The notes beneath the pieces were generated by a model, which saw only the letters and a program-made list of their open reading frames with translations, had not been told where the DNA came from and did not search any database. Positions 10,105-15,840 of a DNA stretch of 24,043 nucleotides are shown in pieces (within the stretch, counting starts at the first letter, position 1; every line of letters starts with the position of its first letter). The position numbers and the translations under genes are program-made. The DNA comes from a virus: positions 1 through 24,043 of the IMG/VR virus record IMGVR_UViG_3300025085_000188. One strand, given 5' to 3'.

Positions 10105-10356
10105 ATGACTGAACAACTCTCCCACTTTCTTGATACTGCTCTTGGTGTTATATTGGCTGTTATAGGTTGGATGATTAAGAAACTTACTGACAGGTTAGAT
10201 AACGATGAGAAAAGATTAACTAGGATAGAGGTGGAGTTAGCTGCTCAAAGTGAAAGAGATACTGCTGTTGAGAACCGCATGAGCGGATTAGAAACAAGTG
10301 TAAAAGAAATTAATAATAAACTGGATCGTCTAATGGAGATGTTAATGAAAAGATGA
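10105..10356 (+). CDS. Small one-helix membrane protein with coiled coil (holin or spanin candidate)
   Basis: The 83-aa protein has one hydrophobic helix near the N-terminus (about 8-26, LDTALGVILAVIGWMI) followed by KK and a long charged heptad-like helix up to residue 80. T7 places its holin gp17.5 directly after the fibre gene, so the position favours a lysis role. The layout of one N-terminal helix plus a coiled coil also resembles an inner-membrane spanin (Rz). It is unlike XhlA-type proteins, in which the coiled coil precedes the helix. Its stop overlaps the next start (ATGA). Function is inferred from topology and position only. Confidence 0.6.
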   Translation: MTEQLSHFLDTALGVILAVIGWMIKKLTDRLDNDEKRLTRIEVELAAQSERDTAVENRMSGLETSVKEINNKLDRLMEMLMKR

Positions 10357-10478
10357 GCTTATATAAAAACATAAATAAAAGAAGAAAGCTAGGCATTAGC
10401 CGTAGCAAGAAGAAGTCAACTATATCCCCTAAAGCATACGCTAACATGAAGCGTGGGTTTCCTAAGAAAAAGAAGTAA
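10353..10478 (+). CDS. Tiny lysine/arginine-rich protein (41 aa)
   Basis: ATG at 10353 overlaps the previous stop (ATGA), and the TAA shares its last base with the next ATG (TAATG). The 41-aa product is strongly basic: about 16 Lys/Arg, with KRRKLG near residue 9 and a KRGFPKKKK end. Coupling on both sides supports real expression. I do not know its function. High charge suggests nucleic-acid binding or a structural role, but that is only inference. Similar short basic ORFs next to fibre genes occur in marine podoviruses, as I recall. Confidence 0.6.
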   Translation: MSLYKNINKRRKLGISRSKKKSTISPKAYANMKRGFPKKKK

Positions 10479-10720
10479 TGGCTAGGAGTGTATCACTATC
10501 TCTAGGTAGAGGTGAGAAGTCTAAGAAAGGTGGACTCACTGCTAAAGGTAGAGCTAAGTATAACAGAGCTACAGGTTCTAATCTAAAAGCCCCTCAACCT
10601 GGTGGTGGTCCTAGAAAGAAGTCTTTCTGTGCAAGGATGTCAGGTGTAAAAGGACCAATGAAAGATTCTAAAGGTAGACCAACTAGAAAAGCTTTAGCCC
10701 TTAGAAGGTGGAAGTGTTAA
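10478..10720 (+). CDS. Small basic conserved marine-phage protein (80 aa)
   Basis: The 80-aa sequence has a pattern I recognise from many marine phage genomes: KKGGLTAKGRAKYNRATGSN, then APQPGGGPRKKSFCARM, then GRPTRKALALRRWKC at the end. I believe it corresponds to a Pfam domain of unknown function (possibly DUF6321), but could not check. It has two Cys (in SFCARM and the last residue) and is very basic. The conserved Cys and Gly/Arg/Lys pattern suggests a folded nucleic-acid-binding or virion protein, with no proven role. It begins on the last base of the previous stop and lies 3 nt before the next gene. Confidence 0.8.
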   Translation: MARSVSLSLGRGEKSKKGGLTAKGRAKYNRATGSNLKAPQPGGGPRKKSFCARMSGVKGPMKDSKGRPTRKALALRRWKC

Positions 10721-10723
10721 CAG

Positions 10724-10945
10724 ATGCCTAGAAGACCTGTAGTTCGTATCCACCCACTTACCTTTCAACAGCGTACTATCGCTGCGTCTGCTGGTGCTAT
10801 AGCTACAGACAATAAAGAAAAAGCAGAAACTTTAGAAACACAGGTGGAATCCTTAGAGAGTGATCCATTCTTTGTTACCCTTGACGGTGGTGGTGTTGTA
10901 GTACAAGAAGAAGATATTTTTGACGGAGGAGGAGCAAGTGCCTAA
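10724..10945 (+). CDS. Hypothetical protein (73 aa)
   Basis: The product starts MPRRPVVRIHPLTFQQRTIA, has a short Glu-rich helix in the middle (KEKAETLETQVESLES), and ends in a Gly-rich acidic tail (DGGGVVVQEEDIFDGGGASA). The middle could form a short coiled coil. I do not recognise the family. It is followed, with an 8-nt overlap, by an Mtd-type fibre module, so it may be a small virion or fibre-associated protein; this is inferred from position only. Confidence 0.55.
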   Translation: MPRRPVVRIHPLTFQQRTIAASAGAIATDNKEKAETLETQVESLESDPFFVTLDGGGVVVQEEDIFDGGGASA

Positions 10946-11171
10946 TTTTACTAAAAGAATACAATTACGAAGAGGAACTGATACTGAGTGGTCTACTGCT
11001 AATCCTGTCTTGCTTGAAGGTGAGATAGGAATTGAACTGGACTCTGAAAGAAACAGAATAAAGATAGGAGACGGTACTACTGCCTGGAACTCTTTACCTT
11101 ACTTCCTTGACGCTAGAGAAGCAGAGGTTGGAGATTACGATGACTTCGTAGATGCTTTAACAGGACCATGA
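10938..11171 (+). CDS. Stand-alone Mtd-N-like fibre module
   Basis: I choose the GTG at 10938 because GGAGGAGGAG lies just upstream (10925-10934) and the protein then begins PNFTKRIQLRRGT. A TTG at 10920 would give six extra residues. The 78-aa product matches the N-terminal domain of the major tropism determinant family: KRIQLRRGTDTEW, then VLLEGEIGIELDSERNRIKIGDGT with W and LP following. This domain normally sits at the N-terminus of a longer fibre or receptor-binding protein; here it is alone. It overlaps both neighbours (8 nt and 4 nt), so it is co-translated with the small fibre ORFs and probably assembles with them. Confidence 0.7.
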   Translation: MPNFTKRIQLRRGTDTEWSTANPVLLEGEIGIELDSERNRIKIGDGTTAWNSLPYFLDAREAEVGDYDDFVDALTGP

Positions 11172-11500
11172 GTACATTACTTACACAGCTTGGACAAAAG
11201 GTTAAGACTCAACTAGATACCAAGCTTAACACATCTGGTGGTACTATATCAGGTGATCTATCTATATCACAACTTTTTGAATTAGGGTCTTATACTTCTT
11301 CGTCATTGCCCAATGCAGGTGCTAGTGGTACTGTTATCTTTGTATCTGATGGGGATGATGGAAGCCCTTGTATAGCTGTTGACAACGGTAGTGATTGGAA
11401 AATATTATCTTTAGGTAACATCTTAACACCTGCTACTAAACTACTTACGGAACTAGGAGACAATCTAACAACAGAAGCAGGTGATCTTTTAGTAGTCTGA
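11168..11500 (+). CDS. Small fibre-like protein with duplicated N-terminal module
   Basis: The 110-aa protein starts MSTLLTQLGQKVKTQLDTKL, then a GGTISGDLSIS fibre-repeat motif. Its middle (about 55-85) carries VSDGDDGSPCIAVDNGSDW, which matches the C-terminal block of the large fibre (VSNGNAGSPCLAMYDGSAW). The end is Leu/Thr-rich (TKLLTELGDNLTTEAGDLLV). The same N-terminal motif recurs in the ORF at 11586, so this is a short paralogue built from modules of its two neighbours. It is probably a fibre accessory or receptor-binding tip, inferred from homology of modules. Confidence 0.65.
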   Translation: MSTLLTQLGQKVKTQLDTKLNTSGGTISGDLSISQLFELGSYTSSSLPNAGASGTVIFVSDGDDGSPCIAVDNGSDWKILSLGNILTPATKLLTELGDNLTTEAGDLLVV

Positions 11501-11585
11501 ATCTTGACAACTTTCCTTTGTGTTTGTAATACTATTTCTAAATACTCTCACATACAATACTAACATAGAAAATATATAATTAATT
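11501..11585 (+). promoter_or_regulatory. Intergenic gap with promoter-like sequences
   Basis: This is the longest gap inside the structural block, so a promoter is expected. Two signals are visible. A perfect sigma70 -35 hexamer TTGACA (11504-11509) has only a weak -10 (TAATAC at 11527, 17-nt spacer). AATACTCTCAC at 11541-11551 resembles the T7 promoter core AATACGACTCAC with one base missing. Neither is proven. The gap ends in an AT-rich stretch (ATATATAATTAATT) directly before the ATG, with no Shine-Dalgarno sequence. Confidence 0.35.
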
Positions 11586-12386
11586 ATGTCTACCTTACTT
11601 ACCCAATTGGGTCAAAAAACAAAAGTAGAGCTTGATAAAAAAGTAGCTCTTGCAGGAGGAACAATGACTGGTGCTTTGACACTCAGTGGTGCTCCTACAG
11701 CTAATCTTCACGCTGCCTCTAAGGCTTATGTTGACGGAGAAATCTCAACTGTTAGCTCAAGCGTTTCTACTAACGCAAGTAACATCTCCACTAACACAAG
11801 CAACATATCTACAAACGCTAGTGACATTGCTACTCTTCAAAGTAATGTATCAAGCAATGACTCTGATATAGCAACGCTTCAGTCAAATGTTAGCTCGAAT
11901 GACAGTGACATTTCTACACTTCAAAGCAATGTTGCTTCTAACGATACTGACATTAGTAACTTACAGACTCAAGCTGGTTCATTGGCTTCTGACGGTAACT
12001 CTGCTTCTTTCAGCGGTAACATCTCAGCTGCTAACGCTACATTCAGTGGTAACTTAACTGTTAATGGTACTACTACTTCGATTAGCACTACTAACATTGA
12101 TGTTGCTGATTCTTTGATGAATCTTTCTAAAGGTGCTGCTGACGGTACTAATGCTTCTAATGACGGTGGATTCATCGTTGAGCGTGGTTCTTCTGAAGAC
12201 AATGTGGCTCTTATCTGGGACGAAGGTGATGACAAGTTCAAAGTTTTAACAACTTCTGCAACTGCTGCTGCTACTGACATCTCTAGTACAGACGGCTCTG
12301 CTGCTCTTGCTGACCTTGATGCTAACCTATACCACAATGGTACTGAGTTAGGAACAGTTGCTGAGTTTGAGTCTGCTCTTACTTAA
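11586..12386 (+). CDS. Fibre/structural protein with coiled-coil repeats
   Basis: The 266-aa protein opens with MSTLLTQLGQKTKVELDKKV and a GGTMTGALTLSG fibre repeat, so its N-terminus is a paralogue of the ORF at 11168. Residues 55-130 are a coiled coil made of 7-residue units (NISTNAS type), then 14-residue units (DIATLQSNVSSNDS type). From about 140 a beta domain follows: NGNISAANATFSGNLTVNGT-like strands, then GGFIVERGSSEDNVALIWDE, a pattern I know from marine cyanophage fibre and structural proteins. It ends NLYHNGTELGTVAEFESALT. It is likely a trimeric fibre or appendage protein. A strong terminator follows 36 nt after the stop. Confidence 0.75.
   Translation: MSTLLTQLGQKTKVELDKKVALAGGTMTGALTLSGAPTANLHAASKAYVDGEISTVSSSVSTNASNISTNTSNISTNASDIATLQSNVSSNDSDIATLQSNVSSNDSDISTLQSNVASNDTDISNLQTQAGSLASDGNSASFSGNISAANATFSGNLTVNGTTTSISTTNIDVADSLMNLSKGAADGTNASNDGGFIVERGSSEDNVALIWDEGDDKFKVLTTSATAAATDISSTDGSAALADLDANLYHNGTELGTVAEFESALT
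11823..11948 (+). repeat. Three 14-codon coiled-coil repeats with recoded codons
   Basis: Three units of 42 nt (11823-11864, 11865-11906, 11907-11948) encode DIATLQSNVSSNDS, the identical peptide again, and DISTLQSNVASNDT. A partial fourth unit follows. Units 1 and 2 differ in 10 of 14 codons although the peptides are identical, and all four Ser codons switch between AGY and TCN. The DNA is therefore a poor repeat while the protein is a perfect one. Confidence 0.85.
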
Positions 12387-12422
12387 TCTTTTGGTTTAGA
12401 TACAAGATAATAAGATGTTATT

Positions 12423-12460
12423 GGGGAGGTCTCACATTTGTGGGGTCTCCCCTTTTTCTT
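12423..12460 (+). terminator. Rho-independent terminator after the fibre genes
   Basis: The left arm GGGGAGGTCTCAC (12423-12435) pairs fully with the right arm GTGGGGTCTCCCC (12440-12452): 13 pairs including three G-U wobbles, with a 4-nt loop ATTT. A run of TTTTTCTT follows. It lies between the last fibre ORF and the small terminase. This is the clearest intrinsic terminator in the window and probably ends structural-gene transcription, as T-phi does after the capsid gene in T7. Confidence 0.88.
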
Positions 12461-12467
12461 GTACTTT

Positions 12468-12493
12468 TATAATAACAATGTTAAAACTATAAT
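12468..12493 (+). promoter_or_regulatory. Two TATAAT boxes upstream of the terminase genes
   Basis: Perfect TATAAT hexamers occur at 12468-12473 and 12488-12493, just after the terminator and before the small terminase ATG at 12496. No good -35 box is present at the usual spacing. The second is too close to the ATG to give a leader. They may simply reflect AT-rich start regions. Low confidence as promoters. Confidence 0.2.
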
Positions 12494-12495
12494 AT

Positions 12496-12735
12496 ATGAA
12501 GACATTTGAAGAACTAGGTAACTTACAAGGTTATGTAGCAGATAGCTACAGGGCTGCAATAGATCAGATGCACGACACAGGAGAGTTCAATCCTTCAATA
12601 CTTAACGGTGCTAGACAACTTCTTAAAGATAACGAGATTGTTCTTGCAGCAGGTAAAGACACTCCAATCAATGATCTTTTAAATGTAGTACTGCCTTTTG
12701 AAGAAGACTCTGATTTAAAAGCTAAAGTTAAATAG
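12496..12735 (+). CDS. terS: Terminase small subunit (T7 gp18-like)
   Basis: The 79-aa protein (T7 gp18 has 89 aa) lies directly before the large terminase. It is helical, with MKTFEELGNLQGYVADSYRA, then a FNPSILNGARQLLKDNEI helix typical of small terminase N-terminal DNA-binding regions in this group, and an acidic end. It should bind concatemer DNA at the packaging site and load the large subunit. The assignment rests on position, length and the FNPSILNGARQLLKDN pattern. The start region is AT-rich (ATAATATATG) without a ribosome binding site. Confidence 0.75.
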   Translation: MKTFEELGNLQGYVADSYRAAIDQMHDTGEFNPSILNGARQLLKDNEIVLAAGKDTPINDLLNVVLPFEEDSDLKAKVK

Positions 12736-12763
12736 TAATAACTGTAATAACACCTAAGAGAGT

Positions 12764-14449
12764 ATGAGTAGTGAATCTAAACTTCACCAACTCAAGGACT
12801 TCCGTAACTTCTTATATCTAGTTTGGAAGCACTTGAACCTGCCTGACCCTACACCCCTTCAGTACGACATTGCTGACTATATGCAGGATGGTCCTAAAAG
12901 GTCTGTTATCATGGCTTTCAGAGGTGTAGGTAAGTCCTGGATATGTAGTGCTTATGCTGTACATCAACTCCTCCTAGACCCTACTAAGAACATACTTGTA
13001 GTGTCTGCTTCTAAAAACAGAGCAGATGACTTCTCCACTTTCACCCTTAAAATAATACATGACATCCCTGTTCTTCAAGGTCTTATACCTAAAGGTGATC
13101 AAAGATTCTCTAAGATTGCTTTTGATGTTGGTCCTGCACCTGCTGCTCACGCACCCTCAGTTAAGTCACTAGGTATATCATCACAGTTAACAGGTTCTCG
13201 TGCTGACATCATAATAGCTGATGACATTGAAGTACCTAACAACTCTGCTACTCAAGGCATGAGAGATAAGCTGGATGAACAGGTAAAAGAGTTTGAAGCT
13301 ATTATTAAGCCCTTAGACACCTCTAGAATCCTTTTTCTAGGTACACCCCAATGCGAAGACAGTATCTATAACAAACTGCGTGAGAGAGGCTATAACGCTC
13401 GTATATGGACATCTGAGTATCCTAGTGAGGATTTAGTGTTAAAGAACTATGACAATGATATAGCACCCTTCTTACAAGAACAGATAACAGATGAGTCAAT
13501 AGGGACTACTACAGAGCCTAGTAGGTTCTCAGATATGGACCTAGAGGAAAGAAAGATGTCTTACGGCAGGACTGGGTACGCTCTTCAGTTCATGCTCAAT
13601 CCCAGGCTTTCAGATGCTGACAGGTATCCTTTGAAGATTAATGATCTTATAGTAACAGATGTTGATGTAGAACTAGCACCTGAAAAGATTATGTGGTCTA
13701 GTGACAGAGATAACGAAAATAAAGACTTACCTAATGTAGGTCTAGGTGGAGACAGGTATCACAAACCCTTTAAGGTTATAGGTGATCTAGTTCCTTACAC
13801 TGGCTCTGTACTTTCTATTGACCCTAGTGGTAGAGGTAAGGATGAAACTGGGTTCGCTGTGGTTAAGATGCTTAACGGTCAACTCTTTGTTCCTCAAGCT
13901 GGTGGTCTGAAAGGGGGATATGATGAATTAACACTTAAACAATTAGTTAATATAGCTAAGGATAACAAAGTTAATAAGATAGTTATTGAATCTAACTTTG
14001 GTGATGGTATGTTCCAGGAACTCCTTAAGCCTTTACTCTTTACCTCTTACCCTTGCTCAGTAGAAGAAGTAAGACATAACAAACAAAAAGAGTTAAGGAT
14101 CATAGATACTTTAGAACCTGTACTTAACCAACATAAACTTATTATTGATCCTTCTGTTATTCAACATGACTATAAGAGTGCTCAAGGGTATCCTATAGAA
14201 CACCAAGCTAAGTATATGTTAATGTATCAACTATCAAGGATAACAAAAGATAAAGGTAGTCTTATACATGATGATAGATTAGATGCTTTAAGTATTGCTG
14301 TAGCTTATTGGGTAGAACAAATGAATCAGGTTGTAGATAATAACATATCCTTAAGGAAACAAGAACTCCTAGAGGAAGAGTTAACAAAGTTTACTGATTC
14401 ATTCTATAAGAGAAGTCTTAAAGGTCCTAGAGCTATGCTTTGGTCTTGA
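12764..14449 (+). CDS. terL: Terminase large subunit (T7 gp19-like)
   Basis: The 561-aa protein (T7 gp19 has 586 aa) has both domains of the packaging motor. ATPase: Walker A FRGVGKSW (RGVGKS at 53-58) and Walker B IIIADDIE (149-156), with the coupling region ILFLGTPQ near 190. RNase H-like nuclease: SIDPSGRGKDE (Asp353), VIESNFGDG (Glu409) and HDDRLDALS (Asp503, Asp504, Asp507) supply the acidic metal-binding residues. It pumps DNA into the prohead and cuts the concatemer at the genome end. It is the last clear late gene before the junction region. Confidence 0.97.
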   Translation: MSSESKLHQLKDFRNFLYLVWKHLNLPDPTPLQYDIADYMQDGPKRSVIMAFRGVGKSWICSAYAVHQLLLDPTKNILVVSASKNRADDFSTFTLKIIHDIPVLQGLIPKGDQRFSKIAFDVGPAPAAHAPSVKSLGISSQLTGSRADIIIADDIEVPNNSATQGMRDKLDEQVKEFEAIIKPLDTSRILFLGTPQCEDSIYNKLRERGYNARIWTSEYPSEDLVLKNYDNDIAPFLQEQITDESIGTTTEPSRFSDMDLEERKMSYGRTGYALQFMLNPRLSDADRYPLKINDLIVTDVDVELAPEKIMWSSDRDNENKDLPNVGLGGDRYHKPFKVIGDLVPYTGSVLSIDPSGRGKDETGFAVVKMLNGQLFVPQAGGLKGGYDELTLKQLVNIAKDNKVNKIVIESNFGDGMFQELLKPLLFTSYPCSVEEVRHNKQKELRIIDTLEPVLNQHKLIIDPSVIQHDYKSAQGYPIEHQAKYMLMYQLSRITKDKGSLIHDDRLDALSIAVAYWVEQMNQVVDNNISLRKQELLEEELTKFTDSFYKRSLKGPRAMLWS

Positions 14450-14472
14450 AGATCGCTATGCTCACTTCCTTC

Positions 14473-14500
14473 GTCTTTACTCACTATGTTCGATAAAGAC
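14473..14500 (+). other. Hairpin just downstream of terL, loop with T7-promoter-like core
   Basis: GTCTTTA (14473-14479) and TAAAGAC (14494-14500) form a perfect 7-bp inverted repeat with a 14-nt loop. The bases ACTCACTAT (14479-14487), starting at the last stem base, are identical to positions -10 to -2 of the T7 class III promoter. No T-run follows directly, so this is a weak terminator at best. It may be a processing site or a phage promoter. Confidence 0.4.
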
Positions 14501-14583
14501 TCCTATTTAACATATCTTTTAGTTATATATATATAGTGCTCCGATAGTTAGTACAAATACATAAATACTAAAGTACTTAATGT

Positions 14584-14592
14584 TGTTATAAT
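14584..14592 (+). promoter_or_regulatory. Extended -10 promoter candidate
   Basis: TGTTATAAT is a perfect extended -10 element (TG, one base, TATAAT). The -35 region at the matching distance (about 14564) is weak, which extended -10 promoters tolerate. It points to the right, toward the ORF at 14858. Confidence 0.4.
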
Positions 14593-14631
14593 GAATAATT
14601 CTAAAAGAAATATGAACACACCTATCCTTAA

Positions 14632-14680
14632 AAAGTTTAAGATTAAAGATTGTTTATGACATTGTCATCTTTTAAACTTT
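14632..14680 (+). other. AT-rich nested hairpin
   Basis: AAAGTTTAAGAT (14632-14643) pairs with ATCTTTTAAACTTT (14667-14680) with a 2-nt bulge. Inside it, ATGAC and GTCAT (14656-14668) form a 5-bp hairpin with a 3-nt loop. It could be an RNA processing site, such as an RNase III target, or a weak terminator downstream of the promoter-like element. It could also be a DNA structure at the genome junction. Confidence 0.4.
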
Positions 14681-14857
14681 ATACTAGATCAATAATTACA
14701 ATATGATTATCACCAACAACTTATTTCTTAGATGTCCTGTTTAACGCTAGTCGATACTCTCCTAGCTCCTTTAAAGCTTTGTCATAGAAAATCTATAACA
14801 ACCTATTAATAGGATTATAACGAATATTAGAAAATGTAAAGCCTTAAATTTAAATAT

Positions 14858-15043
14858 ATGAAATACGAAGATCAAATAGAACTGTTACACAATGACTTAC
14901 ATAACTTAATTTATCGTTATAAAAGTGAGTATGAACTTAACGATGAAACCATTATTGGAGCTTTAGAATGCTTAAAGTTGTCTGTCATAGAATCCTTCAC
15001 TGTAGACTTTGAAAGCGATATAGACCTGGATGAAGATGAGTAA
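14858..15043 (+). CDS. Hypothetical acidic protein (61 aa)
   Basis: The product is MKYEDQIELLHNDLHNLIYR followed by a second helix (NDETIIGALECLKLSVIESF) and an acidic tail (DFESDIDLDEDE). No membrane segment or metal site is visible. It stands alone between two non-coding stretches, which makes it either the last late gene or the first early gene; the extended -10 element at 14584 could serve it. Its start has an AT-rich leader (TTTAAATATATG) and no Shine-Dalgarno sequence. I do not recognise the family; two-helix acidic proteins like this are common in phage accessory regions. Confidence 0.6.
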   Translation: MKYEDQIELLHNDLHNLIYRYKSEYELNDETIIGALECLKLSVIESFTVDFESDIDLDEDE

Positions 15044-15113
15044 GGTTTTCAAAAAAGCTTAGTATAAGCGTTGGAGGAGTGTAGCGATTTCCAAAAATGG
15101 TGAAAAAATCTGA

Positions 15114-15184
15114 GGGGCTTACGCTATATACGCTGTCGCTCTGCTCCCCGATGCCACCCCTAAAAAAGTTGTCTGTGGGGTAGG
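15114..15184 (+). other. GC-rich structured island
   Basis: GGGG (15114-15117) can pair with CCCC (15146-15149). CCACCCC (15154-15160) can pair with GGGGTAGG (15177-15184) with one bulged base. Between them ACGCT occurs at 15121 and 15130, and CGCT at 15137, while AGCG occurs upstream at 15067 and 15083 and could pair with them. The island stands out against flanks that are far richer in A and T. Confidence 0.45.
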
Positions 15185-15369
15185 TATTGTTAAAACAAAA
15201 AACCTAGTGTTTAAGCGGTACTCAGCCTATTTACAATTAGACATAATCAATATTGTGCGATAGCAGTACTAACAATAGATCATTACATCAATAGGATAAG
15301 ACAATATATTCTGAGATGTTGTAAGGCTATTGTAATTAGAGGATAAAACATTGTTACTATCCATCGCAA

Positions 15370-15438
15370 ATCAACAGATCAACACCAGACATTGCGACAT
15401 TGTTTAACATATCAACATATCATGATGCGTTGATGTGT
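15370..15438 (+). repeat. ATCAAC repeats and 32-bp imperfect palindrome
   Basis: ATCAACA occurs at 15370, 15378 and 15411, and the inverted form GTTGAT at 15429. Positions 15407-15422 and 15423-15438 form a palindrome centred on ATCATGAT: 13 of 16 positions are Watson-Crick and two more are G-T. This is the best dyad in the window and looks like a protein binding site. Candidate binders are the small terminase, a host protein or a replication factor. Confidence 0.55.
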
Positions 15439-15709
15439 AAATTTGTATTTCTTTATTTCGTTTAAGTTTTCAATCTTTTCTGAAATCATTGAAACTTATT
15501 CAACTCTGCTCAATCTCGCTTAAACACTACAAATCATCCTTTAATCTTTTCATAAAGTCCTGCCAGACATAGCTTTACAACAAACTTTTTTGCTTTAACT
15601 TGTTTGTAAACTCGATCCTTAAAAGTTTTTTATCTTTTTATGCAGATAGTTGTAAACCCTTATTAATCAATATACTTACAAAATAAAAAATATACTAAAA
15701 GATAAGCTA

Positions 15710-15737
15710 TTGCATAAAACTATTACACTATTATATT
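15710..15737 (+). promoter_or_regulatory. Sigma70-like early promoter candidate 1
   Basis: TTGCAT (15710-15715), a 16-nt spacer and TATATT (15732-15737, 5 of 6 matches to TATAAT). The position just upstream of the early gene cluster is where host RNA polymerase should start. Only the -10 is good. Confidence 0.35.
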
Positions 15738-15745
15738 ATATCGAT

Positions 15746-15775
15746 TTGACAGATAATGTAGTCTATAGGTAGTCT
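15746..15775 (+). promoter_or_regulatory. Sigma70-like early promoter candidate 2
   Basis: A perfect -35 TTGACA (15746-15751) is followed after 18 nt by TAGTCT (15770-15775), a weak -10. A transcript would start near 15782, about 60 nt before the first early gene. The -35 is the stronger part of the evidence. Confidence 0.4.
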
Positions 15776-15840
15776 TTCTAATTTGAAGGATGCATGGCTC
15801 CTCTGCAGTTGAGCAATTAACCAATATTAACTATTATATT

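Larger units (their letters stand above)
14450..14857 (+). other. Non-coding stretch after the large terminase
   Basis: These 408 nt hold no convincing gene. An ORF of 22 codons at 14591-14659 (starting MNNSKRNMNTPILKKF) is possible but unsupported. Two hairpins and an extended -10 promoter are listed separately. The rest is AT-rich. By comparison with T7, the right genome end and its terminal repeat would lie in this stretch or the next one. Confidence 0.6.
15044..15840 (+). other. Long non-coding region at the probable genome junction
   Basis: About 800 nt without a supported gene on either strand. From left to right it holds a short hairpin (GCTTA-GTA-TAAGC, 15057-15069), a GC-rich island (about 15060-15185), a zone with ATCAAC repeats and a 32-bp palindrome (15370-15438), a pyrimidine-rich stretch (15440-15660) with small inverted repeats (for example 15464-15474 with 15488-15497), and sigma70-like promoters (15710-15775). 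In T7 the matching region carries the left terminal repeat and the strong early promoters. A 28-codon ORF at 15097-15183 is open but unsupported. Confidence 0.65.

Noticed and set aside
10938-11500. Diversity-generating retroelement suggested by the Mtd-type module and similar GSPC-A--GS-WK blocks
   Set aside because: No reverse transcriptase, no template repeat and no adenine-specific differences; the similar blocks are ordinary homologues.
15097-15183. 28-codon ORF in the GC-rich island
   Set aside because: The GGAGGA at 15073 is too far from the ATG, composition is odd for a phage protein, and the region looks structural.
15440-15700. Minus-strand coding potential in the pyrimidine-rich stretch
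   Set aside because: Reading the reverse strand gives only peptides of about 25 residues or frames without a start codon.
15794-15820. Leader peptide MAPLQLSN with a GAAGGA upstream
   Set aside because: Eight codons only, with no attenuator structure or link to the next gene; likely chance.
15790-15840. tRNA-like sequence: the translation SSAVEQLT resembles spurious ORFs that overlap tRNA genes, with a GCTC/GAGC pair like a D arm; considered as tRNA or attP remnant
   Set aside because: No 7-nt anticodon loop, T arm or acceptor pairing can be drawn, the D-loop lacks GG, and no integrase gene lies nearby in the window.
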